Positions 48,739-58,405 of a DNA stretch of 64,000 nt are shown in pieces (position 1 is the first letter of the stretch; every line of letters begins with the position of its first letter). The stretch comes from Bacillota bacterium (lineage in GTDB: Bacteria; Bacillota; Bacilli; Paenibacillales; Paenibacillaceae). The stretch is taken from contig JAEWAQ010000063.1 of the NCBI GenBank assembly GCA_023391635.1, positions 45,677 to 109,676 of the forward strand, read 5' to 3'. Under the pieces are notes generated by a model. The model saw only the letters and a list, made by a program, of their open reading frames with translations, had not been told where the DNA came from and made no database searches. The position numbers and the translations under genes were made by a program.

Positions 48739-51700
48739 TTGGCAGGACATCTTGTTCAGTACGGCCGTCGGACCAGACGCAGCTATTCCCGAATCAAAGA
48801 GGTGCTCGACGTCCCCAACCTGATCGAAATTCAGCAGCAATCGTACCAGAAGTTTTTGGACGAGGGCTTGCGGGAAATTTTTCAGGACATTTCGCCGATC
48901 CAGGATTTCACGGGTAATCTCGTGCTGGAGTTTATCGACTACAGCCTGGGCGAGCCTAAGTATTCCGTCGACGAATCCAAGGAACGCGATGTCACCTATG
49001 CAGCACCGCTGCGTGTCAAAGTGCGTCTGCTTAACAAGGAAACCGGGGAAGTGAAAGAGCAGGAAGTGTTCATGGGCGATTTTCCGCTTATGACCGAGAC
49101 CGGCACTTTCATTATCAACGGGGCCGAACGCGTTATCGTCAGCCAATTGGTTCGCTCTCCGAGCGTCTACTACAGCACGAAGGTGGACAAAAACGGGAAG
49201 AAAACGTTCACCGCGACGGTTATTCCTAACCGCGGCGCTTGGCTGGAGCTGGAGACGGACGCCAAGGATATCGTATACGTCCGTATCGACCGTACCCGCA
49301 AGATCCCGGTAACGGTGCTGCTCCGCTCGCTTGGCTTCGGCACCGATGCGGAAATTTTGGACCTGCTTGGGCAGGACGAGTATATCCGCAATACGCTGGA
49401 GAAGGACAATACCGATTCCACCGAGAAAGCGCTCATCGAAATCTACGAGCGCCTTCGCCCGGGCGAACCGCCGACGCTTGAGAATGCGCGCAGCTTGCTG
49501 ATTGCCCGCTTCTTCGACCCGAAGCGTTACGACCTGGCCAACGTGGGACGTTACAAGATCAATAAGAAGCTTCATATCAAGAACCGGCTGTTCGACCATC
49601 GCTTGGCCGAGACGCTGGTGGACCCTTCTACGGGCGAGATTCTGGCGGAAAGCGGCCAGATGATCGACCGCCGGCTGCTCGATCAGATCTTGCCGATGCT
49701 GGAGAAGAACGTCGGTTATAAAAATTACCGCGTCGTCGGTGGCGTGAACGAGGCCGAGGACATTCCGTTGCAGACGATCAGCGTCTTTTCTCCGATCGAA
49801 GACGGCAAAGTCGTCAAAGTCATCTCCAACGGCATCGTCGATAAGTCGGTTAAGCACATAACGCCGGCCGATATTATCGCGTCGATCAACTATTTCATGA
49901 ATTTGCTGCATGGCATCGGCACGACCGACGATATCGACCACCTGGGCAACAGGCGCCTGCGCTCCGTCGGCGAACTGCTGCAGAACCAGTTCCGCATCGG
50001 GCTGTCCCGGATGGAACGCGTCGTGCGCGAACGGATGTCGATTCAAGACCAGAATGCCATTACGCCGCAGGCATTGATCAATATCCGGCCGGTCATCGCC
50101 GCGATCAAAGAGTTTTTCGGCTCCTCGCAGCTGTCTCAGTTCATGGACCAGACGAACCCGCTGGCCGAATTGACGCACAAGCGTCGTCTGTCCGCGCTCG
50201 GCCCAGGCGGCTTGACACGGGAGCGCGCCGGCTTCGAAGTGCGCGACGTGCATCCGTCCCACTATGGCCGGATGTGTCCGATCGAGACGCCGGAAGGTCC
50301 GAACATCGGCCTGATCAATTCGCTGTCCACGTTCGCCCGCATCAACGAGTACGGCTTCATTGAAGCGCCGTACCGCAAAGTGGACGCGAATACGGGCAAA
50401 GTGACCGACGAAATCGTGTACATGACGGCGGACGAAGAGTACAACTACATTATCGCGCAAGCGAACGTGAATTTGAACGACGATGGCTCCTTTACGGAAG
50501 ACAACGTTATCGTGCGGTACAACAAGCAGGCGGACAACATTCTTCAGATGCCGAGCAACCGCGTCGACTTCATCGACGTGTCGCCTAAGCAGGTCGTATC
50601 CGTCGCGACCGCGATGATTCCGTTTCTTGAGAACGACGACTCCAACCGCGCGCTCATGGGTTCGAACATGCAACGCCAAGCGGTTCCTCTGCTTGTCCCG
50701 GATGCGCCTCTCGTCGGCACCGGCATGGAGCACAAGTCGGCCAAGGACTCCGGCGTTTGTATTGTGTCCAAATACGACGGCGTCATTGAGCGGGTGAGCG
50801 CTAACGAAATTTGGCTGCGCAGGGTCGAACTGGTAGACGGTAAAGAAGTCAAGGGCGACATCGTCAAATACAAGCTGCAGAAATTCATGCGCTCCAACCA
50901 GGGCACATGCATCAACCAGCGCCCGATCTGCCGCAAAGGCGAGATCATCAAGAAAGGCGACATTCTCGCGGACGGTCCTTCCACGGATACCGGGGAGCTC
51001 GCGCTCGGACGGAACGTCGTCGTAGCGTTCATGACGTGGGAAGGCTACAACTACGAGGACGCGATCCTGCTGTCCGAGAAGCTGGTGCGGGAAGACGTCT
51101 ATACTTCGATCCATATCGAAGAATATGAGTCCGAAGCCCGCGATACGAAGCTCGGACCTGAAGAGATCACGCGCGATATCCCGAACGTCGGGGAAGACGC
51201 GCTGCGCAATCTCGACGAGCGCGGCATTATCCGCGTCGGTGCAGAGATCGGCGCGGGCGACATCCTCGTCGGCAAGGTCACGCCGAAGGGCGTAACCGAA
51301 CTGACGGCGGAAGAGCGACTGCTGCATGCGATCTTCGGCGAGAAGGCGCGCGAAGTGCGCGATACAAGCTTACGCGTACCGCACGGTACCGACGGCATCG
51401 TCGTCGACGTGAAGGTGTTCACGCGCGAGAATGGCGACGAACTGCCGCCGGGCGTCAACCAACTCGTGCGCGTCTACATCGCGCAGAAGCGGAAAATTTC
51501 CGAAGGCGACAAGATGGCCGGCCGCCACGGAAACAAAGGCGTCATCGCCCGCATCTTGCCGGAAGAAGACATGCCGTTCATGCCGGACGGCACGCCGGTC
51601 CAAGTCGTGCTCAATCCGCTGGGCGTGCCTTCGCGGATGAACATCGGGCAAGTGCTGGAAGTTCACCTCGGCATGGCCTGCCGCCACCTCGGCATTCGCG

Positions 51701-52284
51701 CGTCGACGCCGGTATTCGACGGCGCCAGCGAATACGACGTGTTCGACACGATGGAAGAAGCCGGCATGCAGCGCAACGGCAAGACTCAATTGTACGACGG
51801 ACGTACGGGCGAACCGTTCGAGCGCGAAGTGACCGTCGGCGTCATGTACATGATCAAGCTGGCGCACATGGTCGACGACAAGATCCACGCCCGTTCCACG
51901 GGGCCATACTCCCTCGTTACACAGCAGCCGCTGGGCGGCAAGGCGCAATTTGGCGGCCAGCGCTTCGGCGAGATGGAAGTTTGGGCGCTTGAAGCTTATG
52001 GCGCTGCCTATACACTGCAAGAGATTCTTACCGTCAAGTCAGACGACGTGGTCGGACGCGTCAAGACGTATGAGTCGATCGTCAAGGGCGAGAACGTGCC
52101 GGAACCTGGCGTTCCGGAGTCCTTCAAAGTGTTGATCAAGGAGCTTCAGAGCTTGGGCATGGACGTGAAAATCCTGACCGAGAACGAAGAAGAGATCGAG
52201 ATGAAAGAGACCGACGACGAAGATGACGGGGCAGGCGACAAGCTGAACCTCAATCTCGAAGGCGCGGAAGTCGGTATGGAATAG
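48739..52284 (+). CDS. rpoB: RNA polymerase beta subunit
   Basis: The 1181-aa protein is full-length Firmicute RpoB, beginning GHLVQYGRRTRRSYSRIKEVLDVPNLIE, with the flap and C-terminal clamp regions intact and an acidic C-terminal tail (EETDDEDDGAGDKLNLNLEG) typical of Bacillales. The rifampicin pocket reads SSQLSQFMDQTNPLAE then THKRRLSALGPGG, with no known resistance substitution. The start is TTG, six nucleotides after AAGGGGTGAGG. A long antisense frame across this gene is a codon-bias artefact. Confidence 0.99.
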   Translation: MAGHLVQYGRRTRRSYSRIKEVLDVPNLIEIQQQSYQKFLDEGLREIFQDISPIQDFTGNLVLEFIDYSLGEPKYSVDESKERDVTYAAPLRVKVRLLNKETGEVKEQEVFMGDFPLMTETGTFIINGAERVIVSQLVRSPSVYYSTKVDKNGKKTFTATVIPNRGAWLELETDAKDIVYVRIDRTRKIPVTVLLRSLGFGTDAEILDLLGQDEYIRNTLEKDNTDSTEKALIEIYERLRPGEPPTLENARSLLIARFFDPKRYDLANVGRYKINKKLHIKNRLFDHRLAETLVDPSTGEILAESGQMIDRRLLDQILPMLEKNVGYKNYRVVGGVNEAEDIPLQTISVFSPIEDGKVVKVISNGIVDKSVKHITPADIIASINYFMNLLHGIGTTDDIDHLGNRRLRSVGELLQNQFRIGLSRMERVVRERMSIQDQNAITPQALINIRPVIAAIKEFFGSSQLSQFMDQTNPLAELTHKRRLSALGPGGLTRERAGFEVRDVHPSHYGRMCPIETPEGPNIGLINSLSTFARINEYGFIEAPYRKVDANTGKVTDEIVYMTADEEYNYIIAQANVNLNDDGSFTEDNVIVRYNKQADNILQMPSNRVDFIDVSPKQVVSVATAMIPFLENDDSNRALMGSNMQRQAVPLLVPDAPLVGTGMEHKSAKDSGVCIVSKYDGVIERVSANEIWLRRVELVDGKEVKGDIVKYKLQKFMRSNQGTCINQRPICRKGEIIKKGDILADGPSTDTGELALGRNVVVAFMTWEGYNYEDAILLSEKLVREDVYTSIHIEEYESEARDTKLGPEEITRDIPNVGEDALRNLDERGIIRVGAEIGAGDILVGKVTPKGVTELTAEERLLHAIFGEKAREVRDTSLRVPHGTDGIVVDVKVFTRENGDELPPGVNQLVRVYIAQKRKISEGDKMAGRHGNKGVIARILPEEDMPFMPDGTPVQVVLNPLGVPSRMNIGQVLEVHLGMACRHLGIRASTPVFDGASEYDVFDTMEEAGMQRNGKTQLYDGRTGEPFEREVTVGVMYMIKLAHMVDDKIHARSTGPYSLVTQQPLGGKAQFGGQRFGEMEVWALEAYGAAYTLQEILTVKSDDVVGRVKTYESIVKGENVPEPGVPESFKVLIKELQSLGMDVKILTENEEEIEMKETDDEDDGAGDKLNLNLEGAEVGME

Positions 52285-52464
52285 CACGGGCAACGTAGAG
52301 CGGGCTCTGTCGTATTGGGTTGTAAAGTACGCGGGCGTGAGCAATGCAGTGCGGTTATGCCGTCACGGATTGCGAAGTGCGCGAGCGCAGCCGATCGGGC
52401 GCGGCAACATCGCCGCGCTCCGGTTGCCGGGTTGAATTAGCTACGATGAAGGAGGGCTTGCTCC
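52285..52464 (+). other. 180-nt rpoB-rpoC spacer with GC-rich hairpin
   Basis: The spacer is long for two subunit genes. It contains the perfect 7-bp hairpin GCGCGGC/GCCGCGC (52399-52418, AACATC loop) without a T-run, shortly before the rpoC ribosome binding site. No ORF or promoter was found. Confidence 0.5.
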
Positions 52465-55400
52465 TTGTTAGATGTCAACAACTTTGAGTTCATGAAGATC
52501 GGGCTCGCATCCCCGGACAAGATCCGGTCCTGGTCGCGCGGCGAAGTCAAGAAGCCGGAGACGATCAACTACCGCACGCTTAAGCCGGAGAAGGAAGGTC
52601 TGTTCTGCGAGAAGATTTTCGGGCCGACCAAAGACTGGGAATGCCATTGCGGCAAGTACAAGCGCGTCCGTTACAAAGGCGTCGTCTGCGATCGTTGCGG
52701 CGTCGAAGTTACTCGCCAGAAAGTGCGCCGCGAGCGGATGGGCCATATTGAGCTGGCCGCGCCGGTGTCGCACATCTGGTACTTCAAGGGCATCCCGAGC
52801 CGAATGGGGCTTGCACTCGACATGTCCCCGCGTTCGCTTGAAGAGATCATTTATTTCGCCTCCTACGTGGTGACCGATCCCGGAGACACGCCGCTCGAGA
52901 AGAAGCAGCTGCTCTCCGAGAAGGAATACCGGAGCTACCGGGAGAAGTACGGCTATGCTTTCCAAGCCGGGATGGGCGCGGAAGCGGTGAAGAGACTGCT
53001 GCAGGACATCGATCTCGACCGCGAGCTGGAACTGCTAAAGGAAGAGCTTCGTTCGGCCCAAGGCCAGCGCCGCAACCGTGCGATCAAGCGGCTGGAAGTG
53101 ATCGAATCGTTCCGCAATTCCGGCAATCTGCCGGACTGGATGATTCTCGACGTGCTGCCGGTCATTCCGCCGGAACTTCGTCCGATGGTGCAGCTCGATG
53201 GCGGACGCTTCGCAACGAGCGACTTGAACGATTTGTACCGCCGCGTCATCAACCGGAACAACCGCCTCAAGCGGCTGCTCGATTTGGGCGCGCCGGACAT
53301 CATCGTGCAGAACGAGAAGCGCATGCTTCAGGAAGCGGTCGACGCCTTGATCGACAATGGCCGCCGCGGCCGTCCAGTCACGGGTCCCGGCAATCGTCCG
53401 CTTAAATCGCTCAGCCATATGCTCAAGGGCAAACAAGGACGTTTTCGCCAAAACCTGCTCGGCAAACGGGTCGACTACTCCGGCCGTTCGGTTATCGTCG
53501 TCGGTCCTAGTCTGCGCATGTACCAATGCGGCTTGCCGAAGGAGATGGCGCTTGAGCTGTTCAAACCTTTCGTCATGAAAGAACTGGTGCTCAAAGGCCA
53601 GGCTCACAATATCAAGAGCGCCAAGCGCAAGGTCGAACGCGTCAGTCCGGAAGTATGGGACGTGCTCGAAGAGGTCATCAAGGAGCATCCCGTGCTGCTG
53701 AACCGCGCGCCGACGCTGCACCGCTTGGGCATTCAGGCGTTCGAGCCGATTCTGGTCGAAGGCCGCGCCATCAAGCTGCACCCGCTCGTCTGTACGGCTT
53801 ATAACGCCGACTTCGACGGCGACCAGATGGCGGTGCACGTGCCGTTGTCCGCAGAGGCACAAGCCGAAGCCCGCCTGCTCATGCTGGCTTCCGGCAACAT
53901 CCTGAACCCGAAGGACGGCAAGCCTGTCGTTACGCCTTCTCAGGATATGGTGCTGGGCTGCTACTACCTGACGATGGATAACAAGGAAGCGCCGGGCTCC
54001 GGACTGAAATTCGCTTCGGTGAACGAAGCCGTATCCGCCTATCACCGCGAACCGGGCCGTATATCGCTGCATGCGCGCGTCGTCATCCCGGTACGCGAAC
54101 TGAAGAAGAAGACGTTCACTCCGGAGCAGCAGAACGCAATGCTGGTCACAACGATCGGCAAAATCATTTTCAACGAGATCTTCCCGGATACGTTCCCTTA
54201 CATCAATGAAGCGACGAAGGATAACCTGCTCAAAGGTACTCCGGAGAAATACTTCGTCTATGACAAGGGCGCGGACCTCGACAAGATTATGGCTGATTTG
54301 CCGACGCCGGGAGCGGTAGGCAAGGAGTATCTCGGCGCGATCATCGGCGAATGCTTCCGGATCTACCATACGACGCAGACATCGGTCATCCTGGACCGGA
54401 TCAAGCAGCTCGGGTTCACGTATTCGACCCGTGCCGGCATCACGATCGCCGTGTCCGACGTTATCGTGCCGCAGGAGAAGTTCGAGATTCTGAAGCAGTC
54501 CGAGGAGAAGGTCAAGGTCATCACGACCCAGTACCGCCGCGGTCTGATCACGAACGAAGAACGCTACGACCGCGTCATTGAAATTTGGAGCAGAGCCAAG
54601 GACGACATTACGGAAATTCTGATGAAGTCGATGGACCGCTACAATTCGATCATGCTCATGGTCGACTCCAAGGCGCGCGGCAACAAGTCGCAGATCACCC
54701 AGCTCGGCGGGATGCGCGGCTTGATGGCGAACCCGTCCGGCCGGATTATCGAATTGCCGATCCTGTCGAACTTCCGTGAAGGCCTGACCGTGCTCGAGTA
54801 CTTCATCTCCACGCACGGTGCTCGCAAGGGCTTGGCCGATACGGCATTGCGGACAGCAGACTCGGGTTATCTGACCCGCCGTTTGGTCGACGTCGCGCAA
54901 GACGTGATCGTCCGCGAGGAAGATTGCGGCACGGACAAGGGCATTCTGGTGTCTCGGATCGAGGACGGCAAGGAAGTTATCGAGGACTTGTTCGACCGGA
55001 TCGAAGGCCGTTACGCGTTCGAGACCGTGCGCCATCCGGAGTCGGGCGAAGTGCTTGTGAACGTCAATGAATTGATCGACACGCCGAAGGCGGAATTGCT
55101 GATCAAGTCGGGCGTCAAGAAGCTGCAAATTCGCTCCGTGCTCAGCTGCCGCGCACGCCACGGCGTCTGCAAGATGTGCTACGGACGCAACCTGGCGACC
55201 GGCAAGAAAGTCGAAATCGGCGAAGCGGTCGGCATTATCGCGGCGCAGTCGATCGGCGAGCCCGGTACGCAGCTCACGATGCGCACGTTCCACACCGGCG
55301 GAGTAGCCGGCGATGATATTACGCAAGGTTTGCCGCGGATCCAGGAGCTGTTCGAAGCCCGCAATCCGAAGGGGCAAGCGATCATCTCGGAAATCGACGG

Positions 55401-56085
55401 CGTCATCAAGGAAATTCGCGAGACGAAGGACCGCCGCGAGATCGAAGTGCAAGGCGAAGCCGAGACGAAGGTATATCCGGTCAGCTACGGCTCGCGCATT
55501 CGGATCACGCAAGGTCAGCATATCGAAGCGGGCGACGAGTTGACGGACGGTTCCATCGACCCGAAGGAGATGCTGCGCATCAAGGGCATCCGCGGCGTGC
55601 AGAACTATATCCTGCAGGAAGTTCAGCGCGTATACCGGAACCAGGGCGTGGAAATCAACGACAAGCACGTGGAAGTCATGATCAAGCAGATGCTGCGCAA
55701 GATCAAGATCGTCGATCCCGGCGATACGATCCTGCTGCCGGGTGCGTTCGTGGACATCCACGAATACGAGGAAGCGAACCGCGAAGCCATCCTGAACGGC
55801 CGGGAGCCGGCGGTTGCCCGCCCTGTGCTGCTCGGGATTACGAAGGCATCGCTCGAGACGGATTCGTTCCTCTCGGCCGCTTCCTTCCAGGAGACGACGC
55901 GCGTGTTGACGGATGCAGCCATCAAAGGCAAAGTCGACCGCTTGCTCGGCCTCAAGGAGAATGTCATCATCGGCAAGCTCATTCCGGCGGGTACGGGAAT
56001 GTCGCGCTATCGCAACATTCGCCTTGTGAACACGCTGGATGAAGAGGAGCAATCGGCTGAATTCGCGACAGTTACGGCGGAATAA
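52465..56085 (+). CDS. rpoC: RNA polymerase beta' subunit
   Basis: The 1206-aa protein is full-length Bacillus-type RpoC. The start LDVNNFEFMKIGLASPDKIRSWS leads to the N-terminal zinc site (C-H-C-G-K-Y-K with V-C-D-R-C-G-V), the active-site NADFDGDQMAVH that chelates catalytic Mg, the trigger-loop region, and the second zinc cluster (SCRARHGVCKMCYGR). The start codon is TTG, after AAGGAGGG. It is followed by a strong terminator, then by an unexpected ABC transporter gene pair. Confidence 0.99.
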   Translation: MLDVNNFEFMKIGLASPDKIRSWSRGEVKKPETINYRTLKPEKEGLFCEKIFGPTKDWECHCGKYKRVRYKGVVCDRCGVEVTRQKVRRERMGHIELAAPVSHIWYFKGIPSRMGLALDMSPRSLEEIIYFASYVVTDPGDTPLEKKQLLSEKEYRSYREKYGYAFQAGMGAEAVKRLLQDIDLDRELELLKEELRSAQGQRRNRAIKRLEVIESFRNSGNLPDWMILDVLPVIPPELRPMVQLDGGRFATSDLNDLYRRVINRNNRLKRLLDLGAPDIIVQNEKRMLQEAVDALIDNGRRGRPVTGPGNRPLKSLSHMLKGKQGRFRQNLLGKRVDYSGRSVIVVGPSLRMYQCGLPKEMALELFKPFVMKELVLKGQAHNIKSAKRKVERVSPEVWDVLEEVIKEHPVLLNRAPTLHRLGIQAFEPILVEGRAIKLHPLVCTAYNADFDGDQMAVHVPLSAEAQAEARLLMLASGNILNPKDGKPVVTPSQDMVLGCYYLTMDNKEAPGSGLKFASVNEAVSAYHREPGRISLHARVVIPVRELKKKTFTPEQQNAMLVTTIGKIIFNEIFPDTFPYINEATKDNLLKGTPEKYFVYDKGADLDKIMADLPTPGAVGKEYLGAIIGECFRIYHTTQTSVILDRIKQLGFTYSTRAGITIAVSDVIVPQEKFEILKQSEEKVKVITTQYRRGLITNEERYDRVIEIWSRAKDDITEILMKSMDRYNSIMLMVDSKARGNKSQITQLGGMRGLMANPSGRIIELPILSNFREGLTVLEYFISTHGARKGLADTALRTADSGYLTRRLVDVAQDVIVREEDCGTDKGILVSRIEDGKEVIEDLFDRIEGRYAFETVRHPESGEVLVNVNELIDTPKAELLIKSGVKKLQIRSVLSCRARHGVCKMCYGRNLATGKKVEIGEAVGIIAAQSIGEPGTQLTMRTFHTGGVAGDDITQGLPRIQELFEARNPKGQAIISEIDGVIKEIRETKDRREIEVQGEAETKVYPVSYGSRIRITQGQHIEAGDELTDGSIDPKEMLRIKGIRGVQNYILQEVQRVYRNQGVEINDKHVEVMIKQMLRKIKIVDPGDTILLPGAFVDIHEYEEANREAILNGREPAVARPVLLGITKASLETDSFLSAASFQETTRVLTDAAIKGKVDRLLGLKENVIIGKLIPAGTGMSRYRNIRLVNTLDEEEQSAEFATVTAE

Positions 56086-56102
56086 GACGACAATTTCATG
56101 AT

Positions 56103-56145
56103 GACCGGCAGGGAGTAGACCGACATTGACCCCTGCCGGTTTTTT
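56103..56145 (+). terminator. Terminator after rpoC
   Basis: ACCGGCAGGG and CCCTGCCGGT form a 10-bp stem with an 18-nt loop, followed by TTTTT. Confidence 0.93.
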
Positions 56146-56191
56146 CATGCGTATATGCAAGCGGATTATCGTATGCCAGGGGGAGTATTAA

Positions 56192-57088
56192 ATGACAGTC
56201 GCATTGATGACCTTGCGGCATGTCGGCAAAGCTTATGCCGGGCGATTCGTGCTGCAAGACATCACGTTATCGCTTGCACAAGGGGAAGCCGTCGCAGTCC
56301 TCGGAAAGAACGGGGCGGGCAAGAGCACGCTTCTGAAATTGATCGGGGGCATTAGCGCGATGTCGCAGGGGGAGCGAATTGTCCATCGAACCGGCGGGCA
56401 ATTATCCATCGGCTTCGTACCGGAACGGTTTCCCAAAATCCGTATGACGGGATTGGAATATTTGCGGCATATGGGAGCGATCAGCGGATTGCCCAAGCAA
56501 CAACTGAGTCATAGATTGTCAGCACTGCTTGACAAGTTCGAACTGGAAAACGAAGCTGCCAAACGTCCGTGTCGACAATATTCCAAGGGGATGCTGCAGA
56601 AAATCAATCTCATTCAAGCCCTCATCCGACCCCCGGAGCTTCTTTTGCTGGACGAGCCTTTGTCCGGTCTGGATGCGAGTTCGCAAGAAACGATCATCCG
56701 CGTGTTGATGGAACTGAAGCAAGAAGGCGTCGCCGTCGTATTCACGTCACACGAACGAGGACTCGCAGAAGGAATCGCGCAAAAGTTCGTGACGATCATA
56801 AATGGCCGAAGTTGCCTGGAAATCAGATCGGACAGACACAGCCCAGCGTACAAGTTTAAGGTCGTTGAATGCGTAATTCCGCAGAACCACGGGACGAATG
56901 AGTGGTTGGTTCGGCAAGGCTTCAGATTCAGCCGAAAGACAACGAATAGCTATGCCGTTCATGTAAACGAATCGGACAGCGACAGGTTTTTGAAAGCGGT
57001 CCTCGAGATCGGCGGACATATCGAGTCGGTTTCAAATGCCGAATCGTCCCCGTCATCAAGCGAAAGCGTTAACGGAGGAGGCGATTAG
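56192..57088 (+). CDS. ABC transporter ATP-binding protein
   Basis: The 298-aa ATPase has Walker A GKNGAGKST (about 38-46), a signature-like QYSKGM replacing LSGGQ, Walker B LLLDEPLSGLD and the switch H in FTSHERG. About 90 C-terminal residues are unique. The degenerate signature and layout resemble CcmA/NatA-type exporters. It begins about 50 nt after the rpoC terminator, and its stop is adjacent to the start of a membrane partner gene. The pair lies between rpoC and the L7Ae-family gene, where Bacillus has nothing, and looks AT-richer than its neighbours by eye, suggesting insertion. Substrate unknown. Confidence 0.92.
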   Translation: MTVALMTLRHVGKAYAGRFVLQDITLSLAQGEAVAVLGKNGAGKSTLLKLIGGISAMSQGERIVHRTGGQLSIGFVPERFPKIRMTGLEYLRHMGAISGLPKQQLSHRLSALLDKFELENEAAKRPCRQYSKGMLQKINLIQALIRPPELLLLDEPLSGLDASSQETIIRVLMELKQEGVAVVFTSHERGLAEGIAQKFVTIINGRSCLEIRSDRHSPAYKFKVVECVIPQNHGTNEWLVRQGFRFSRKTTNSYAVHVNESDSDRFLKAVLEIGGHIESVSNAESSPSSSESVNGGGD

Positions 57089-57089
57089 G

Positions 57090-57800
57090 ATGACTTCGAT
57101 TGCCGCCATTCGGTATTTCAGCAGGGATTATTTGCTCTCGTTCCGGTACTTTGCCCCGCTGACGGTATATTTGTTCATTGTTGTCTTCGTCTACGGAGTC
57201 GTTCCGAATCCGATTATGCCCAGCTATTCATTTACGTCAACCGCACTATTCGTTGTGTCGGCATGGATTGGTCTGGGATATATCGATCTCGAACATGATT
57301 CACAGCAAATCATCACAGGATTGCGCTTCAAAAGCTTGACAAGCTACTATGGAATTAAATTGGTCCCGCTGGCCGCGTTATCTCTCTTATTGTCCGTGCC
57401 ATCGGTCGTTTATCCGGCCTGGGGCGGCAAGTTTGCAGGTGTGCCAAACGAACAGGAGCTTTGGACGTCTTTGGTTTGCCATGCCGGATTGGCTGCTATG
57501 GGATGCGCGGCAGGCGTTCTGTTTACCCGCAAATGGTTTCCCAAATGGTATATGGCTTGGGGTGGGCTGGTCCTCTTCGTCGTGATTTCATTGGCGGGCT
57601 CGAGCGTGGTTCAATCGGTTCCGTCTTCGCTTCGATTCATCGAGTGGGTGCTGCCGCCCCTGTTCCGCACGATGGAAATGTTGAATCGATACGAAGGATC
57701 GACCTCCTATGAGAAGATAATGGGCATGACAATGCCTTATGTATACACGCTCCTACTTGTATTGATATTCATTGCGGGGATGTCGCGCAAGAAGATGTAG
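57090..57800 (+). CDS. ABC transporter membrane subunit
   Basis: The 236-aa protein has about six membrane spans (for example YFAPLTVYLFIVVFVYGVV, ALFVVSAWIGLGYIDL, LVPLAALSLLLSVPSVV, MAWGGLVLFVVISLAG, YVYTLLLVLIFIAGM) and a basic C-terminal end (SRKKM). ATG 57090 lies eight nucleotides after GGAGGAGG; the longer upstream frame overlaps the ATPase gene. It follows the ATPase stop by one nucleotide, so the two almost certainly form one transporter. I do not recognise a specific family. Confidence 0.82.
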   Translation: MTSIAAIRYFSRDYLLSFRYFAPLTVYLFIVVFVYGVVPNPIMPSYSFTSTALFVVSAWIGLGYIDLEHDSQQIITGLRFKSLTSYYGIKLVPLAALSLLLSVPSVVYPAWGGKFAGVPNEQELWTSLVCHAGLAAMGCAAGVLFTRKWFPKWYMAWGGLVLFVVISLAGSSVVQSVPSSLRFIEWVLPPLFRTMEMLNRYEGSTSYEKIMGMTMPYVYTLLLVLIFIAGMSRKKM

Positions 57801-57825
57801 ATCCGCTGCAGATCATAAACTTTTC

Positions 57826-57855
57826 TTGACATTGACTCTCCACTGGTGATAATAT
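57826..57855 (+). promoter_or_regulatory. Sigma-A promoter of the str operon
   Basis: TTGACA (57826-57831) is followed by GATAAT (57848-57853, spacer 16) or TAATAT (57850-57855, spacer 18), about 50 nt before the L7Ae-family gene. Confidence 0.8.
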
Positions 57856-57908
57856 GTCTGAGTGTGTGCGTGACGAAATCTTTCTGATTCCGATGGAGGT
57901 CGGTGTCG

Positions 57909-58172
57909 ATGACAGCGACTAACGACGGCAAGCAGGGAGAACGAATGCGAATCGGCCTGAAGCAAACGATGAAAGCGGTCGAGCTGGGGATTGCCGAGGA
58001 AGTGTTCGTCGCGCAGGATGCAGATCCCCGAATGGCGACGCGAATCGTCCAGGCCTGCGAGCAGCGCGGTATCAAGCTGACGCGCGTGGACACGATGCGG
58101 AACCTGGGCAGAACTTGCGGCATTGATGTGGGCGCAGCGACGGCAGCGCGGATCATCGATTCTATCGAATGA
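57909..58172 (+). CDS. L7Ae-family K-turn RNA-binding protein (YbxF-like)
   Basis: The 87-aa protein belongs to the L7Ae/L30e/S12e family (YbxF/RplGB) that precedes rpsL in Bacillales. It has the RNA-binding arrangement LKQTMKAVELGIAEEVFVAQDADPRMATRIVQACEQRGI and CGIDVGAATAARI. These proteins bind kink-turn RNAs, and YbxF associates with ribosomes. ATG 57909 lies eight nucleotides after GGAGGT; GTG 57903 is too close to the site. It is the first gene of the str operon here. Confidence 0.93.
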   Translation: MTATNDGKQGERMRIGLKQTMKAVELGIAEEVFVAQDADPRMATRIVQACEQRGIKLTRVDTMRNLGRTCGIDVGAATAARIIDSIE

Positions 58173-58405
58173 TCGGGCAAGTACGATGCCCTGGTCGTCG
58201 ACTTGGTCGATTGCTCGGGTAAACGGCCTGCGTGCAGTGAGGAATAAGTGACATGGGTGGGCGCCGGAAGCCTGATTTTACGAGAGATGTCCGGTGCAGC
58301 CCTTTCTCGTTTCTCAAGAATGAACCGCCTGGATCTGTGGGCTTTGCAAATCGGTCCATTACAGGATCGAAGTAACGGTTATATCCATGGGAAGGGGGTG
58401 GCAAT
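58173..58405 (+). other. 233-nt spacer before rpsL
   Basis: It is unusually long for a str operon and has no credible ORF. It contains scattered short inverted repeats but no clear terminator or known r-protein leader. Its last part carries the rpsL ribosome binding site GAAGGGGGTGG. Confidence 0.4.

Noticed and set aside
50100..50260. Rifampicin-resistance change in rpoB
   Set aside because: The pocket residues read as wild type (SQLSQFMDQTNPLAE, THKRRLSALG).
48430..51327. 965-aa minus-strand open frame across rpoB
   Set aside because: It is antisense to an unmistakable rpoB, has no ribosome binding site and low-complexity His/Arg/Asp-rich translation. It arises from the GC-rich codon bias.
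53035..56160. 1041-aa minus-strand open frame across rpoC
   Set aside because: Same artefact; the translation has no recognisable domain and the plus-strand rpoC is complete.
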